Source: an uncultured Collinsella sp. (lineage in GTDB: Bacteria > Actinomycetota > Coriobacteriia > Coriobacteriales > Coriobacteriaceae). Taken from it: DNA of 64,000 nt. The position numbers and the translations under genes are program-made. How positions within the stretch are numbered: position 1 is the first letter of the stretch; each line of letters starts with the position of its first letter. Shown in pieces: positions 26,165 to 35,006 of this stretch. Below the pieces are notes generated by a model. It saw only the letters and a list, made by a program, of their open reading frames with translations. It made no database searches and was not told the DNA's origin. The DNA is taken from assembly GCA_900541665.1 (NCBI GenBank), contig UQKV01000008.1:1-64000 (forward strand), given 5' to 3'.

Positions 26165-27259
26165 TCAGCAGCGGCACGCAGCAGCTAGAAACACTGTCCC
26201 CAGCAGGAAAAGCGCCACAGAGGCGACGATCCAGCAGTTGTCGCCGGTCTTGGGGAGCGCCGCAGTGGTCGCGGTGGCAGCCTTGGGCTTGGAGACTTTG
26301 GCGGCCGTGGTCTTGGTTACTGTCGTTGCTGTCTTGGTTGTCGCAGCCGCGGGTTTCAGCGCGGGATTTGTCGTGGGCCCTGTGGTGGGCTCTCCGGCAG
26401 AGGGGTTAGCATCGCAGGGAGACTTGCCCGCGCTATCGCCAGTCACCTCGCCCCTGTCTGTCTCCCCCGCCGGTGGCGTGGCCACATCGGGCTCAACCAC
26501 CACATGCGGTGCCACGACCCCCGCAGCATCCACCACGCCACCAGCACCAAAGGCCCCACCAACAGGCGTCACAAACCGCGCGGACACAAGCGACCCGCCC
26601 AGGCAAGCAACGCCGCCGTCGGCACCGGCCGCATCCAGCCACGAGGCGTCGACGGAAAGCCGACAGCCGGCCGCACCAGCGCCAAGGCCCGCATCCTGCA
26701 GATAAACGCCGTAAGCACGCACGCCCGCTCCGGACCCGGCGCCCGCGGCAACGACGCGTCCGCCGCCGCGCACGGCCATGTTGCCGGCGATCACGCCGGC
26801 AACCGCCTCGTCCGTAATATCGGCCCCGTCCGCCCGGGCATCGACGGTGCAGCCGTCCACCACGAGCGCCTGCGAAACGTGGATCCCGCACTGCGAGCCC
26901 GTCGCCGTCAGGGTCCCGGTACCGCGAAGCGTCAGGTTGCCCCACACCTCCATGCCGCATAGCGTGATGTCCGCATCGGGCGCATGTGACTCCGTCACGG
27001 AGTTTTGCCCGGCAAGCGTCAGCACCAGGTCGCCGTCGGCGCCGATGGCCTCGCCCGCGTAGCCGTTAAGCTCAAGGTGGTCGGCATCGGTCCAAGCCCA
27101 GCCGGGGCCCGACACGCCCGGCTCGTAGTACGTCGCGCCCGCGATGATGAGGCTCTCAGCGCCCGCGGCATAAGAAGGCCCGCCCAGCAAAAAGCATAGG
27201 CAGGCCATGGCAGCGATCGCGATGTGATGACGGCTGGTGTGGGACTCGGCAGCAAACAT
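26165..27259 (-). CDS. LPXTG-anchored secreted surface protein
   Basis: 364 residues from ATG 27259 (GGAGC upstream); an in-frame start at 27322 is less likely. A signal peptide spans about residues 10-33 (IAAMACLCFLLGGPSYAAG). The central 200 residues contain a parallel-beta or pectate-lyase-like Gly/Ala-rich pattern with recurring 'G.L.v.GtG.l.A.G' strands. A Thr/Lys/Pro-rich wall-spanning stretch (about 295-335) ends in the sortase signal LPKTGDNCW, a hydrophobic helix and a short tail RC. Likely cell-wall displayed; ligand unknown. It is downstream of the AAA+/DUF6414-like pair but 318 bases away, so probably separately expressed. Confidence 0.8.
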   Translation of the reverse strand: MFAAESHTSRHHIAIAAMACLCFLLGGPSYAAGAESLIIAGATYYEPGVSGPGWAWTDADHLELNGYAGEAIGADGDLVLTLAGQNSVTESHAPDADITLCGMEVWGNLTLRGTGTLTATGSQCGIHVSQALVVDGCTVDARADGADITDEAVAGVIAGNMAVRGGGRVVAAGAGSGAGVRAYGVYLQDAGLGAGAAGCRLSVDASWLDAAGADGGVACLGGSLVSARFVTPVGGAFGAGGVVDAAGVVAPHVVVEPDVATPPAGETDRGEVTGDSAGKSPCDANPSAGEPTTGPTTNPALKPAAATTKTATTVTKTTAAKVSKPKAATATTAALPKTGDNCWIVASVALFLLGTVFLAAACRC

Positions 27260-27577
27260 ACCCGCTCCGATCTTCGCGGGAGCCAATAGAATATGCACCA
27301 GAAAATGCCCTGTTGGCAGCACTTATTAGTTTAGCGAGATCGATGCAGGAGCAAAGAGAAATCGCGTGGGCAACTCCCACAATTAGGTGTAAATCGTTTT
27401 GCCAGTCGGTGAAAGGAAGAATCGGCTTACAACCTCCGTTTCGATTCTTCAAAAGCGCAGGTAGCATCCTTCAAATTGACAGCATGATACTCCGAAGTGA
27501 ATCTGAACTTGCGTCAAGACATCTCAAGCAATCTGAATTTCGTAATGTAGATGCGATGCAATAAGAACATATATTCG
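27260..27577. other. intergenic region upstream of the LPXTG gene
   Basis: About 318 bases between the start of the LPXTG gene and the end of the AAA+ gene on the same strand. It is AT-rich toward 27560, without a strong terminator for the AAA+ gene or a clear promoter. I see no small gene in it. Confidence 0.3.
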
Positions 27578-28786
27578 TTATGTTTGGGTGTTGATGATGG
27601 AGGGCTGCGTCGCGATTGAACTGCTCTTTCGGGCCTTCTCTACGAATTCGCTGATCCAAGATCTTGTTGTGTTCTTGAGGATCCGGATGTTTTCGGTCGC
27701 TTCAATGTCGATTTCCATCATTGCCCTGTCGGCGATGTCGTCCGGCAATGTCGGCAAGCCACTGGGAGCAGTCTCCCTGTACTTCTTGGCAAACATGGAT
27801 ACGTATCTTTCGACAAAGAACTTTTTGTCGCTTACGCTTAGCTTGGAGAAGTGGCTCATCAAATTGAAGCGGGAGAGGAGTTCTGCCGGGAAAGTTTCAT
27901 TGATCTTCCCGAGGGGGCAGTTTGTCGTGAATACGATGATGAACCCGCGGAGATTGTGCTCCATCCCTTGGGAGTCCGTGAACGATCCTGTCTCGAGGAG
28001 ATCGAGGAAGAAGTTCCAGACGGCGGGTTCAGCTTTCTCGAACTCATCCACCAGGAGAATTCCGGCATCGGACGAGTCGATCTTCTTTCCCAGCTCGCCT
28101 TCTTCGCTTCCCACGTATCCTCTCGGGCTGCCAATCAGGGAGTTTAGAGAGTCCTTGCTGCTGTAGTTCCCAAGATTGACTTTAGGGAGGGGCTGGCATG
28201 GCGCGATTGCCTCGCAGAGAATCTTGGCGACTTCTGTTTTCCCGACACCCGAAGGGCCAAGAAGGAGCAACGAGAACACCGGCTGCTCGTCGAGCGCGTT
28301 GAAGAGCCTGAAGCTGCGCGATCGGGATTCGAAGGAGCGTTTGAATTCGATCTGGCCTATGAGCTCGCTTTCGAGGGTGGTGAGGACCTGTTTGAATTCG
28401 AGTTCGTCGAGGGATACGAGTGTTCTCTTTACTCTTTTGTCCTTCTGGGCGTCCTTATCGATCTCGATGTCGCATTCTATAATGTCGTCGAACATGGTTC
28501 TCAATTGGTATGCTCCTTCGTTCACGGTTTTATCGTCTCCGATGAAGAGGGTGCCAAAGGGTAGCTGGTGGACGAGGAGCTCGAATTTCGATGCCAGCTG
28601 AAGATCGCCCGAGAGTAACCCCACAAGTGATGAAACGTCCACGACGAGCTTTTTCTCGGAGAGGAGCTCGGAGATTTGGTCGCTTCCGTGTAGTTCGAGA
28701 AGCGACATCAACTTGAAGCCGCCGTCTCCGAGCTGGTCGATCAGGGCTTTATACTGGGATTTGTTGTATGTGACGAGTTTGCGCAT
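27578..28786 (-). CDS. AAA+ ATPase with a ClpB-D2-like motor domain
   Basis: 402 residues from ATG 28786; the frame extends upstream into the preceding gene. The AAA+ core starts near 140: Walker A GPSGVGKTE (about 177-185), the pore-loop/arm region LIGSPRGYVGSEEGELG, Walker B ILLVDEFEKA (about 243-253) and sensor 1 IIVFTTNC. This matches the second AAA domain of ClpA/ClpB almost motif by motif, but there is no first AAA domain, and the N-terminal ~140 residues are unlike Clp N-domains. It follows the DUF6414-like gene by 11 bases and is probably its functional partner. The final residues are Ser/Thr-rich. Confidence 0.8.
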   Translation of the reverse strand: MRKLVTYNKSQYKALIDQLGDGGFKLMSLLELHGSDQISELLSEKKLVVDVSSLVGLLSGDLQLASKFELLVHQLPFGTLFIGDDKTVNEGAYQLRTMFDDIIECDIEIDKDAQKDKRVKRTLVSLDELEFKQVLTTLESELIGQIEFKRSFESRSRSFRLFNALDEQPVFSLLLLGPSGVGKTEVAKILCEAIAPCQPLPKVNLGNYSSKDSLNSLIGSPRGYVGSEEGELGKKIDSSDAGILLVDEFEKAEPAVWNFFLDLLETGSFTDSQGMEHNLRGFIIVFTTNCPLGKINETFPAELLSRFNLMSHFSKLSVSDKKFFVERYVSMFAKKYRETAPSGLPTLPDDIADRAMMEIDIEATENIRILKNTTRSWISEFVEKARKSSSIATQPSIINTQT

Positions 28787-28797
28787 GGCGTTGCCTA

Positions 28798-29643
28798 TCA
28801 AGCCTCGAAGGACACTGCCTGAATGACAGCAAGGATGTCTATGTAATAGCCCTGTTCTACCCGATTGCCGCCGCCGGTCATGGCGGTGGGTGACGGGTTC
28901 TTTCCGCATATAACAATGTCGTTCTGCGGCGTGCGTTTCGGGTCGTCTGGCTGTTGGAAGTAATCGAGGGGGCTCTTCATCTGGGCCGGGGTGATTTTCC
29001 CTTTGCATATCCCGACGATGCCGACCTTTCCGATGAGCAGGTCGTCGATTGTGTACCCGCTTTCGAACATTTCTTCTCCATCGAGGGGAACCTTCGCGTA
29101 CAGCGGCGTTCTTCTTCTTGCGCGGTTTCCTCTGAGCTTGAAGGCTGCGCCGTCTCCTATGAAGGATTGCATCATGTGGCCGATGTCGAGGTCTCCGGCA
29201 TCGGGGACGGTGATTCCGTCGAAGGTCCCGCTCATGATCGCCATGATGCCTCGAATCTCCTCCTCATTGATGAGCTCCAGCGAGACATCGCCGATGTATG
29301 CGAGGTCGCCTTCTGTAAGCGTTGTTCCGCTTTCGGGGGCTTTGCAATGCTCCATTATGTCGGCGAGCATCCGGCTATTTGTGTTCACGTATTCGAGGGT
29401 GTCCACGATCTTCTCTTGTTTTTCGTGCCTGACGCTTCCTTCGAGTTTTGCCCTGAGTTTCGTCAGAAAGGGAGGGTTGAGCTCCGCTTCGGCGTTCAAT
29501 GATGCTCTCTTTGTCGTCCCGTTCTGGTTTTCCTTGGAGCTTGTAGTCTTGAGTTTGTTGTCCAGTAGCATCCTCGTCTCGAACACCTTCTGCTGATTCA
29601 TGTAGTAGACGGTGAAGAGGCCTGGTATTTTATTTTCTGGCAT
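28798..29643 (-). CDS. DUF6414-like protein paired with an AAA+ ATPase
   Basis: 281 residues, with a strong AGCGGAGGAACT ribosome site. The N-terminus FTVYYMNQQKVFETR, a Lys/Ser-rich segment, then AEAELNPPFLTKL and a helical block precede a predicted beta-rich half (about 105-281). A second protein in the window (36304-37179) shares the same order: FPYYVNQNRLL, the Ser/Lys-rich segment, AEAELNK and a following helix. I recall DUF6414 proteins having this opening, but the family name is from memory. Together with the ATPase it forms an isolated two-gene unit inside a defence-like island. Confidence 0.55.
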   Translation of the reverse strand: MPENKIPGLFTVYYMNQQKVFETRMLLDNKLKTTSSKENQNGTTKRASLNAEAELNPPFLTKLRAKLEGSVRHEKQEKIVDTLEYVNTNSRMLADIMEHCKAPESGTTLTEGDLAYIGDVSLELINEEEIRGIMAIMSGTFDGITVPDAGDLDIGHMMQSFIGDGAAFKLRGNRARRRTPLYAKVPLDGEEMFESGYTIDDLLIGKVGIVGICKGKITPAQMKSPLDYFQQPDDPKRTPQNDIVICGKNPSPTAMTGGGNRVEQGYYIDILAVIQAVSFEA

Positions 29644-29758
29644 AGTTCCTCCGCTCCTTTCCTTTAGCGTGGGGCTGTCGTTGTTTCCGCCCCTCGTTAT
29701 CCGCGTACCATCCGTTTCACACCATACGTATCATTGCCACTCCGAAAAAGCAATCGAA

Positions 29759-29852
29759 CTCACCATGCAGCCGAGACGGATAGAAGACCATGGTCACAGC
29801 GAAGAAGGCGCGACCGGCTCATACTTCGATCTATGCAACAAATGAAATCAAG
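29759..29852. repeat. direct repeat, copy 1, containing a conserved 26-codon frame
   Basis: About 95 bases that recur in the same orientation at 35516-35613. Both copies carry an ATG..TGA frame of 26 codons (29765-29845 here) starting MQPRR and continuing with HSEE and ATGS, in which most differences change single residues but never the frame. No ribosome site precedes it. It may be the scar of a duplicated gene end. Confidence 0.55.
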
Positions 29853-29918
29853 CTGGCACCGCGCAAGCGTAAATCAAGACCGCTGGCATTGAAGCGCACG
29901 ACAAGTGGCGCATCGGTG

Positions 29919-31715
29919 TTACTCCTGTCTGGAATGCCCAAATCGGCTCTCAAGCTCCTCAAGATTTCTCAAGAACCAACACCTTCTCATCGCGCCGGTT
30001 TTCGTTTCAACGTTCGTTTCTTTCAGTGCATTCTTTATCTCAAGTATCCATTCAACTAAAGCCGCCGATGGCGCCCCGCCCGGAATCTGAACGTTATTAA
30101 GATGCACAAAGAACATGCGAAGCGCCTCCTGATTCGACGCATCCTCTCTGCAAAATGTCTCGACAATGACTCTCGGAGTAGCATTAACTAACACTTTGAC
30201 ATCGCGTTTCACTGCATCGTTGAGACGACGAGCAAGCTCTCTGCCCGTCAGTTCCTCCGCTCTCTCAGATATCATCAACTGAGTCGACATCCTTTTATTC
30301 AACTCTGTCTGAGCATAACGCTTAAGTACTTCAGCGAGCTCCCGTCTCTCCCGCCTCTCGTCTGTATAAAATACTGGTCCAGAAAGGTGCTCAATAGCTT
30401 TGTCTGGATCGGCATCGATCACTTTCTTGCAATATTCGATAAAGTCATCTTGCGAAAATGGACATTCCCATTCGAGATCGGATAGCAGGTAATAAACATC
30501 GAACACGTCGTGCAAACAATCGACTGAATAATGCCCCCTGGAAACTAAATTAAAATAATGCTGCGCGAGGCCATCTACATCATCGTCATCAAGAGCGTAC
30601 GCGCCCCGCATCTCTTTAGCGATCTCTCTAATTTCGAGGGTATCGCAGTTGCTCGGATACCTTTTTCCAATGTACGCTTTAAACCCTTGCTCAAGATCAT
30701 CCTTTGTTACTTCGCCTGAAGGGTCGAAAGCCCTACCTATCACGGAGAAATCAGAGTATTGCTCGTAAAGAGCCACGCCACGCTCGTATTCAAGAGCTTT
30801 CGGACTGAGCAATTCCGCCGGCGCGTCGTTTTTCGGCATGTCGGGTGCGCTCCCCATGGAGGTCAACAAAGCAAAATGGACTGCGTCTCGCAGAGCATTA
30901 AACCGGTTTTGGGGTGCAATTCCTGTATCTTGAACCACCTCAAGACTGCAAATTCTTCCAATTAACTCATGAGCACGTATCATTGCTCGAGCATTTACGC
31001 ATCCGCTGGCCTTTACTCCCGCAAGTATGGCACCATACATATCAAGGTCTTCCGATGGGCGGCAGTCTCCCATGAGAATTTCTTTGGCCAATGCCGACGG
31101 GAAAGGTCTGAACGAATAGACTTTCCAAATTAGTTTTTCGCGTACGTCCCTATCGAACGCTCGCAGTGGTTGCCCATCGCTGCCTCCCCAGGCATTTGAA
31201 ACCAGCATGACCTTCATCCCGAGTCTTTCGATAAGATCGTTCATCGTTCCGAAGAGCGCCAAATCGTCGCCATGTTCAGAACGCCTCTCCACATCATCGA
31301 ATACAAGAAAGTGCTTCTTTCTGAGCATTAGGCAGGCAACGGATTGTATCCCGACGGCGAGATTCAAGGATAATCCCGTTCTTTTAATAAAAGCTCTCGA
31401 AATGCCGTTGAGGGCGCCCCCCATCATTTTGGCAGCAGATTGCGTCTTCATGCTCTTGTCGCTAAGGTGTACGAGCGCCATCACAATGCGTTCGTATAGA
31501 TCATCAGCAGTAGCAATTCCGAACATAGAAACGCGGACAAGTTCGTATTCGCCATCTTTAAGATGCTCGGCGAGCTTCTCTTCAATGAATCGGGTCTTTC
31601 CCGACCCCCAATCTCCCTCAAGTGCAATTGCATATTGATTGTCCTTATCCTTGAGATAGGAATCGATATGACAGATGAGCTGATCAGCAGGTTCTTTTGA
31701 CCGGCATGTCTCCAT
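29919..31715 (-). CDS. KAP-family P-loop NTPase
   Basis: 598 residues from ATG 31715, preceded by AGGAGGGAATA. Walker A is GDWGSGKTR (about residues 34-42), Walker B HFLVFDDVERR (about 135-145) and a likely sensor MLVSNAWGG. No membrane helices are inserted in the domain, unlike many KAP NTPases. The C-terminal ~350 residues are helical and unassigned. KAP NTPases are frequent in phage-defence islands and plasmids, and this gene lies amid other such families. It is probably monocistronic: the nearest gene on either side is more than 270 bases away. Confidence 0.75.
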   Translation of the reverse strand: METCRSKEPADQLICHIDSYLKDKDNQYAIALEGDWGSGKTRFIEEKLAEHLKDGEYELVRVSMFGIATADDLYERIVMALVHLSDKSMKTQSAAKMMGGALNGISRAFIKRTGLSLNLAVGIQSVACLMLRKKHFLVFDDVERRSEHGDDLALFGTMNDLIERLGMKVMLVSNAWGGSDGQPLRAFDRDVREKLIWKVYSFRPFPSALAKEILMGDCRPSEDLDMYGAILAGVKASGCVNARAMIRAHELIGRICSLEVVQDTGIAPQNRFNALRDAVHFALLTSMGSAPDMPKNDAPAELLSPKALEYERGVALYEQYSDFSVIGRAFDPSGEVTKDDLEQGFKAYIGKRYPSNCDTLEIREIAKEMRGAYALDDDDVDGLAQHYFNLVSRGHYSVDCLHDVFDVYYLLSDLEWECPFSQDDFIEYCKKVIDADPDKAIEHLSGPVFYTDERRERRELAEVLKRYAQTELNKRMSTQLMISERAEELTGRELARRLNDAVKRDVKVLVNATPRVIVETFCREDASNQEALRMFFVHLNNVQIPGGAPSAALVEWILEIKNALKETNVETKTGAMRRCWFLRNLEELESRFGHSRQE

Positions 31716-31940
31716 TATTCCCTCCTGCATAAACTTAGAGCGAAAGATTTCCTTCGCCGCGCTAGATCAAACCGCAACCGAGGCCGCCCCGTCCACAACA
31801 ATGATGTCACAAGCTTGATTGAAAGCTGGCAGTCGAGCCATGCTCAGTCCGCGCTATGTGTTTTGAGGCGACGCCGATGCGACGCGAGCACATCGGTCAG
31901 GATGCGATCGGTGGTCAACGTGGCAGGCCTATCTGCGAGC
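31716..31940. other. intergenic region with no recognised feature
   Basis: About 225 bases upstream of the KAP NTPase; presumably holds its promoter, which I cannot pinpoint. The remainder of the gap to 32049 is the terminator described next and about 65 bases of unassigned sequence. Confidence 0.3.
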
Positions 31941-31981
31941 GAAATAGAAAAGAAGCGGCGCTGCCAATGGTAGCGCCGCTT
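31941..31981 (-). terminator. terminator of the 32049-32815 gene pair
   Basis: On the minus strand AAGCGGCGCT, loop ACCATTGGC, AGCGCCGCTT (10-bp perfect stem) followed by CTTTTCTATTTC. Confidence 0.8.
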
Positions 31982-32048
31982 ACATCATCAAAGAAGAATC
32001 GCTATCGATCGTCTCCGGGACTTTTCGTTCAAAACCAGAGCATGTCGA

Positions 32049-32621
32049 TTACTGATCATCGAAGTCCATCCACTCTACAGGCTGCATTAGACCGTAATAA
32101 TCGACGGGCGTTTTAAATCGAATCCTGCCCAAATGACCGTCGCTCTTGCGCACCCAACTGCGTCCGTAGCGATCGGTGAAAGCCACCTCGCAACCGAGGG
32201 CCTTATGCATCGAGCAATCGAGATGCCCGATACACCTCACGGTTTTGCCCGGAGCAACGGACGAGAGCAGAACTCTGCCGTCGCTCCCCTCGACGTCCCT
32301 CCCGTCTTGAGGTCCGGCACCTTGGACGAGCACGGCAGTGAGGATAACTTGGTAAACGATGTCGTTGCTATTGTTCATCACTTCTAGGCCGAACTGTGTC
32401 CCGAAATCAACCCTGATCCTGCCAATCGTGGTCGTCTCCCTCTCGGGCATCCTGACCACACGGGCACAGATAGCCGACGCCTGGCTCCGCGCGGTCGCCC
32501 GGCGACCTCGTATCAGTGAGACAATCCACTGGAGGAGAGTGAGCGCCAGAGCTAGGAGAGCAACAACCGTGCCGAAATCGATTTGACCGTTGAAGCTAAT
32601 TACAACGCCATTCGGGATCAT
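32049..32621 (-). CDS. membrane-anchored protein of unknown function
   Basis: 190 residues. One N-terminal transmembrane helix (about 17-37, VVALLALALTLLQWIVSLI) precedes a basic stretch RGRRATARS and a predicted beta-sandwich-like soluble domain ending PVEWMDFDDQ. No family recognised. Its ATG overlaps the stop of the upstream 32618-32815 gene (ATGA), so the two are coupled. Confidence 0.6.
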   Translation of the reverse strand: MIPNGVVISFNGQIDFGTVVALLALALTLLQWIVSLIRGRRATARSQASAICARVVRMPERETTTIGRIRVDFGTQFGLEVMNNSNDIVYQVILTAVLVQGAGPQDGRDVEGSDGRVLLSSVAPGKTVRCIGHLDCSMHKALGCEVAFTDRYGRSWVRKSDGHLGRIRFKTPVDYYGLMQPVEWMDFDDQ

Positions 32622-32815
32622 TTGGTCAACCCATCCGCGAGTGCAGCCGCCTCAAGAAGAGGCTTCCAGTCATCGGGCGCTACTTGGCGAACGGATCGCC
32701 GCTCCCTTCGCACATCTCGCATTCTGACCGCAGGCCTCTCGTGAAGCCCGTGGCAAAAGAGCACGCAGTAGAGCTCGTATAACCCTTCTCCAGGCATATC
32801 ATCATCGGAGCGCAC
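32618..32815 (-). CDS. small protein of unknown function, coupled to the 32049 gene
   Basis: 65 residues from GTG 32815, with GGAG about 12 bases upstream; an ATG at codon 7 is the alternative start. It is charged and Arg-rich in the middle (RMRDVRRERRSVR). The 4-base overlap with the following gene is the best argument that it is translated. Function unknown. Confidence 0.5.
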   Translation of the reverse strand: MRSDDDMPGEGLYELYCVLFCHGLHERPAVRMRDVRRERRSVRQVAPDDWKPLLEAAALADGLTK

Positions 32816-32858
32816 GATATTACAGTCTCCTTCTTCTACAGATTCCGCCTTATGGAGA

Positions 32859-32885
32859 CCCTACACCAACAATCGCGACACTACC
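32859..32885 (+). repeat. solo copy of an IS256-like terminal sequence
   Basis: The 27 bases CCCTACACCAACAATCGCGA.. match, with three differences, 35007-35033, which lies where the right end of an IS256-type element is expected. Same orientation. IS256-family terminal inverted repeats often contain ACAC and GGGACAC words, as here. Confidence 0.45.
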
Positions 32886-32924
32886 TTCGCCATCGGCTCC
32901 ACCTCCAATCAATCGCGCCCCGCC

Positions 32925-32956
32925 GCGAAAAGCGGGAAGCCGCCCCGGAGGGCGGC
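32925..32956 (-). terminator. terminator after the DUF4065-linked membrane gene
   Basis: On the minus strand GCCGCCC, loop TCCG, GGGCGGC (32956-32939), then a TTCCCGCTTTT tract. It follows the stop at 32976 by about 20 bases. Confidence 0.6.
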
Positions 32957-32975
32957 CCTTGACGTCGCGTTCGGA

Positions 32976-33922
32976 CTACAGCCCGATGAACCCCCTGAGT
33001 CCAGGGTGGGAGAGCGCCATCATCGCAGCCATAATGAACACGAGGGCGACGTCTGCGGCGATCAGGCAGTTCCTCGGCCAGTTGCCCAGTTCCACCTTCC
33101 TGTGGTTGAAGGACATCTTCCAGATGAAGACCAGCAGGATGCAGACCGTGTTGATGAGCACGAAGCCCACGAGCGCGGCGAGGAGCACGATGGCGCGTAT
33201 GCCGCCGTCGATGCCGAGCGCGCCCATCGCGGAGGTCGAGAACCCAACGCCGCCGTTGAAGGCGAGCACGACCGCCGCGAACACGCCGAGGATCGCGATG
33301 TACTCCATCCTCGTCTTGTCGAGGCGCTCGTCAAACTCCCTTTCCAGCTCTGCGCGTTTCTGGTCCGCCTCATCCCTTTCCGCTTTCACTTCGGCGATTG
33401 CCGCTTTGAATGCGCGCATGGCCTGCTGCTGTTCGATATCGTGGCTCAGCCTCGTCTTTTCCAGGTCGATGTGGTCGGCGAGTTTGAGGACACTTTTCGC
33501 CTGGTCACAAAGTCCATGCGTCGTCAGGTACTCATGGATGATGCGAATGTTCTCGGCGAGGCAGTTGACCGAATAGGGGACCCCTTCGTCCAAGTCCCCA
33601 GAGGACTGCCCGAGTGCGTTAAATACCAGGTCGCAGATGTCGGCATATCTATGGCGATAGGGCTCGCTCCCCCCATATAGCTTTGCGAAGAAGTTCGAGG
33701 CTCGGCGGATGTCCTCTTGGGAGAGCGCCGCGGCATCATCCGTGCTGGCGAGGGATTCGAGCATGTCGCGGAGAGCCTTGCGTTTCTGTGCGTCGTCGCT
33801 GCCTGCGTTTATTGGGGGAACTTTCAGGGGCGGCTTCGAAAGAGTCCCAATTTTGCTGGTGAGCAGAGAGAGAGGACCCTTCCGAAGTTTTCGGCCGCCT
33901 TTGCATAGTCTTGCTCGGTCAC
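32976..33922 (-). pseudogene. DUF4065-linked coiled-coil membrane protein, out of frame by one dinucleotide
   Basis: A GTG at 33922 overlaps the antitoxin stop by 4 bases (GTGA) and starts VTEQDYAKAAENFGRVLSL, which ends soon after in a stop. The intact remainder reads in the neighbouring frame: LTSKIGTLSKPPLKVPPI, AGSDDAQKRKALRDM and then 262 residues to 32976. Between them is (AG)5 at 33865-33874; loss of one AG unit joins the frames into 314 residues. The product would have a helical N-terminus, a long coiled coil (about 150-210) and three C-terminal helices. As the partner of a Panacea-type antitoxin it is a candidate membrane-acting toxin. A frame starting ATG 33764 could still express the C-terminal part. 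Confidence 0.65.
33865..33874 (-). repeat. (AG)5 dinucleotide tract at a frame break
   Basis: Five AG units (TC on the coding strand) sit within the coding region of the DUF4065-linked gene, exactly where the two reading frames meet. One unit fewer restores the ORF. Short dinucleotide runs are weak slippage sites, so this can be a phase-variable switch or a simple indel. Confidence 0.5.
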
Positions 33923-34377
33923 TCAGAGACCTCGCTAGCGCACTGCATGATCAGCTCATTTGGGATGATTCCTTTGTGTAGGCGCTTCTGGTTGTAGATG
34001 ATGTCCCACGGGGACCCCTCGGCGTGTGAGATCCTGACGAGCTCCCATGGGGATTTCTCGGCGAGCGTGTCCACCCCCGCATCTAGGAACGGGCGGATGG
34101 AGTCATTTATCTCGGTGTCGAACTCGCGTTTTATCGGGAAGCCGCCGCAGTCAGAGAACTCAACGTAGACATCTCTGATGACCGGGCCGTAGGGCCATGC
34201 CTCAAACTGGTCGGCGAATAGCAGCTCGCCGGTCTCGCTCGCGTGTATGACTTGCAGGAAGTAAAGAATCTTCTGAAGCTGAAGATTGCTGATGGGCGTG
34301 TTGTGGCGATATCGCCTGCTGACGGCGTACTCGGCGATTTCCATCGCGCAGTACTCTGTCCCGATTTGGACTTTCAT
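33919..34377 (-). CDS. DUF4065 (Panacea / SocA-like) antitoxin
   Basis: 152 residues from ATG 34377, preceded by GGGGGAAACAG. The typical opening is visible: EIAEYAVSRR, then PISNLQLQKILYFLQVIH, GELLFADQFEAWPYGPVIRDVY and the conserved 'W.yGPv..dvY' core. DUF4065/Panacea proteins neutralise many unrelated toxins, and their partners can be membrane proteins. The next gene starts inside its stop codon and encodes a coiled-coil membrane protein, giving a plausible toxin-antitoxin order. Confidence 0.85.
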   Translation of the reverse strand: MKVQIGTEYCAMEIAEYAVSRRYRHNTPISNLQLQKILYFLQVIHASETGELLFADQFEAWPYGPVIRDVYVEFSDCGGFPIKREFDTEINDSIRPFLDAGVDTLAEKSPWELVRISHAEGSPWDIIYNQKRLHKGIIPNELIMQCASEVSE

Positions 34378-34426
34378 CTGTTTCCCCCTTTCCCAATCAT
34401 ACCAGTGATGTGCTTCCCATCTGTGC

Positions 34427-34606
34427 TTATTGTGATAAAAGCATCTCAGCTCGTCCGGACAATAAACGGACGGCCCCTCCAGAGGTGACTTCTGTCTCGG
34501 ACGCGCCACTAGTCCTCAACAGCCCCAGCACCAGGACGACCGGCACGAGCGGCAGGAACGCCACGAGCGCGAGCGTCGTGACCGCAATGCCCAACGCCCA
34601 TTTCAC
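34427..34606 (-). CDS. small membrane protein upstream of the DUF4065 gene
   Basis: 59 residues from GTG 34606; GGAGGTGGT lies about 15-20 bases upstream, so the start is not firm. One long hydrophobic helix (about 3-28) is followed by a Ser/Thr/Gly-rich tail. It ends 49 bases before the DUF4065 start and would be cotranscribed. The sequence is short and simple, so it could be spurious. Confidence 0.3.
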   Translation of the reverse strand: MKWALGIAVTTLALVAFLPLVPVVLVLGLLRTSGASETEVTSGGAVRLLSGRAEMLLSQ

Positions 34607-34620
34607 GTCTTGCCCTTCAC

Positions 34621-34938
34621 ACCACCTCCTTCCGCTCGAACCTGCAGGAGCGCACCAACCGCGGGCTCAAGCGCCGCAGCCGCGCGACGCAGGCGTTCCT
34701 TGGCGGGAAGCCGCCCATCTGGATGATGGGCGCCGTGTACGCCGAGACGGACGAGGAGTGGGCCTGCCGCCGCCGGTTCGACGACGATTCCATCGGCAGG
34801 GCCGTGGAAGGCGCCGAGGCCAACGCGCCCGCGCCCGTCTGCGAGGGCATCGCCGCGGAGCACGCGGTCGGGATCATCGCGCCTGTCGTGGCCGACAACC
34901 CGATTCTTTGTTCTTTGCAGGAAGACGGCGTGACATGA
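34621..34938 (+). mobile_element. IS256-family (Mutator-like) transposase 3' fragment
   Basis: The plus-strand frame reads TSFRSNLQERTNRGLKRRSR, QAFLGGKPPIWMMGAVYAET and DEEWACRRRF. This is the C-terminal signature of IS256-type transposases: '(T)SN..E.lN..ikRRtr....F.....l..l..a.......W..rry'. The catalytic DDE region and the whole 5' part are missing, so it is a relic. A candidate terminal repeat lies 70 bases downstream at 35007-35033, and a second solo copy at 32859-32885. Confidence 0.7.
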
Positions 34939-35006
34939 ACTTGATTGACGGCATTCCAGGTGATTCTCGGTTCCCCAGGCAGCCTGCGGCTACCCGGGGA
35001 ACCGAG

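Noticed and set aside
26473..26962. Plus-strand frames opposite the LPXTG gene
   Set aside because: Pro/His/Arg-rich shadows of a Gly/Ala-rich coding strand.
33006..33680. 224-codon plus-strand frame opposite the DUF4065-linked gene
   Set aside because: His/Glu/Arg-rich shadow; the minus strand has coiled coil and membrane helices.
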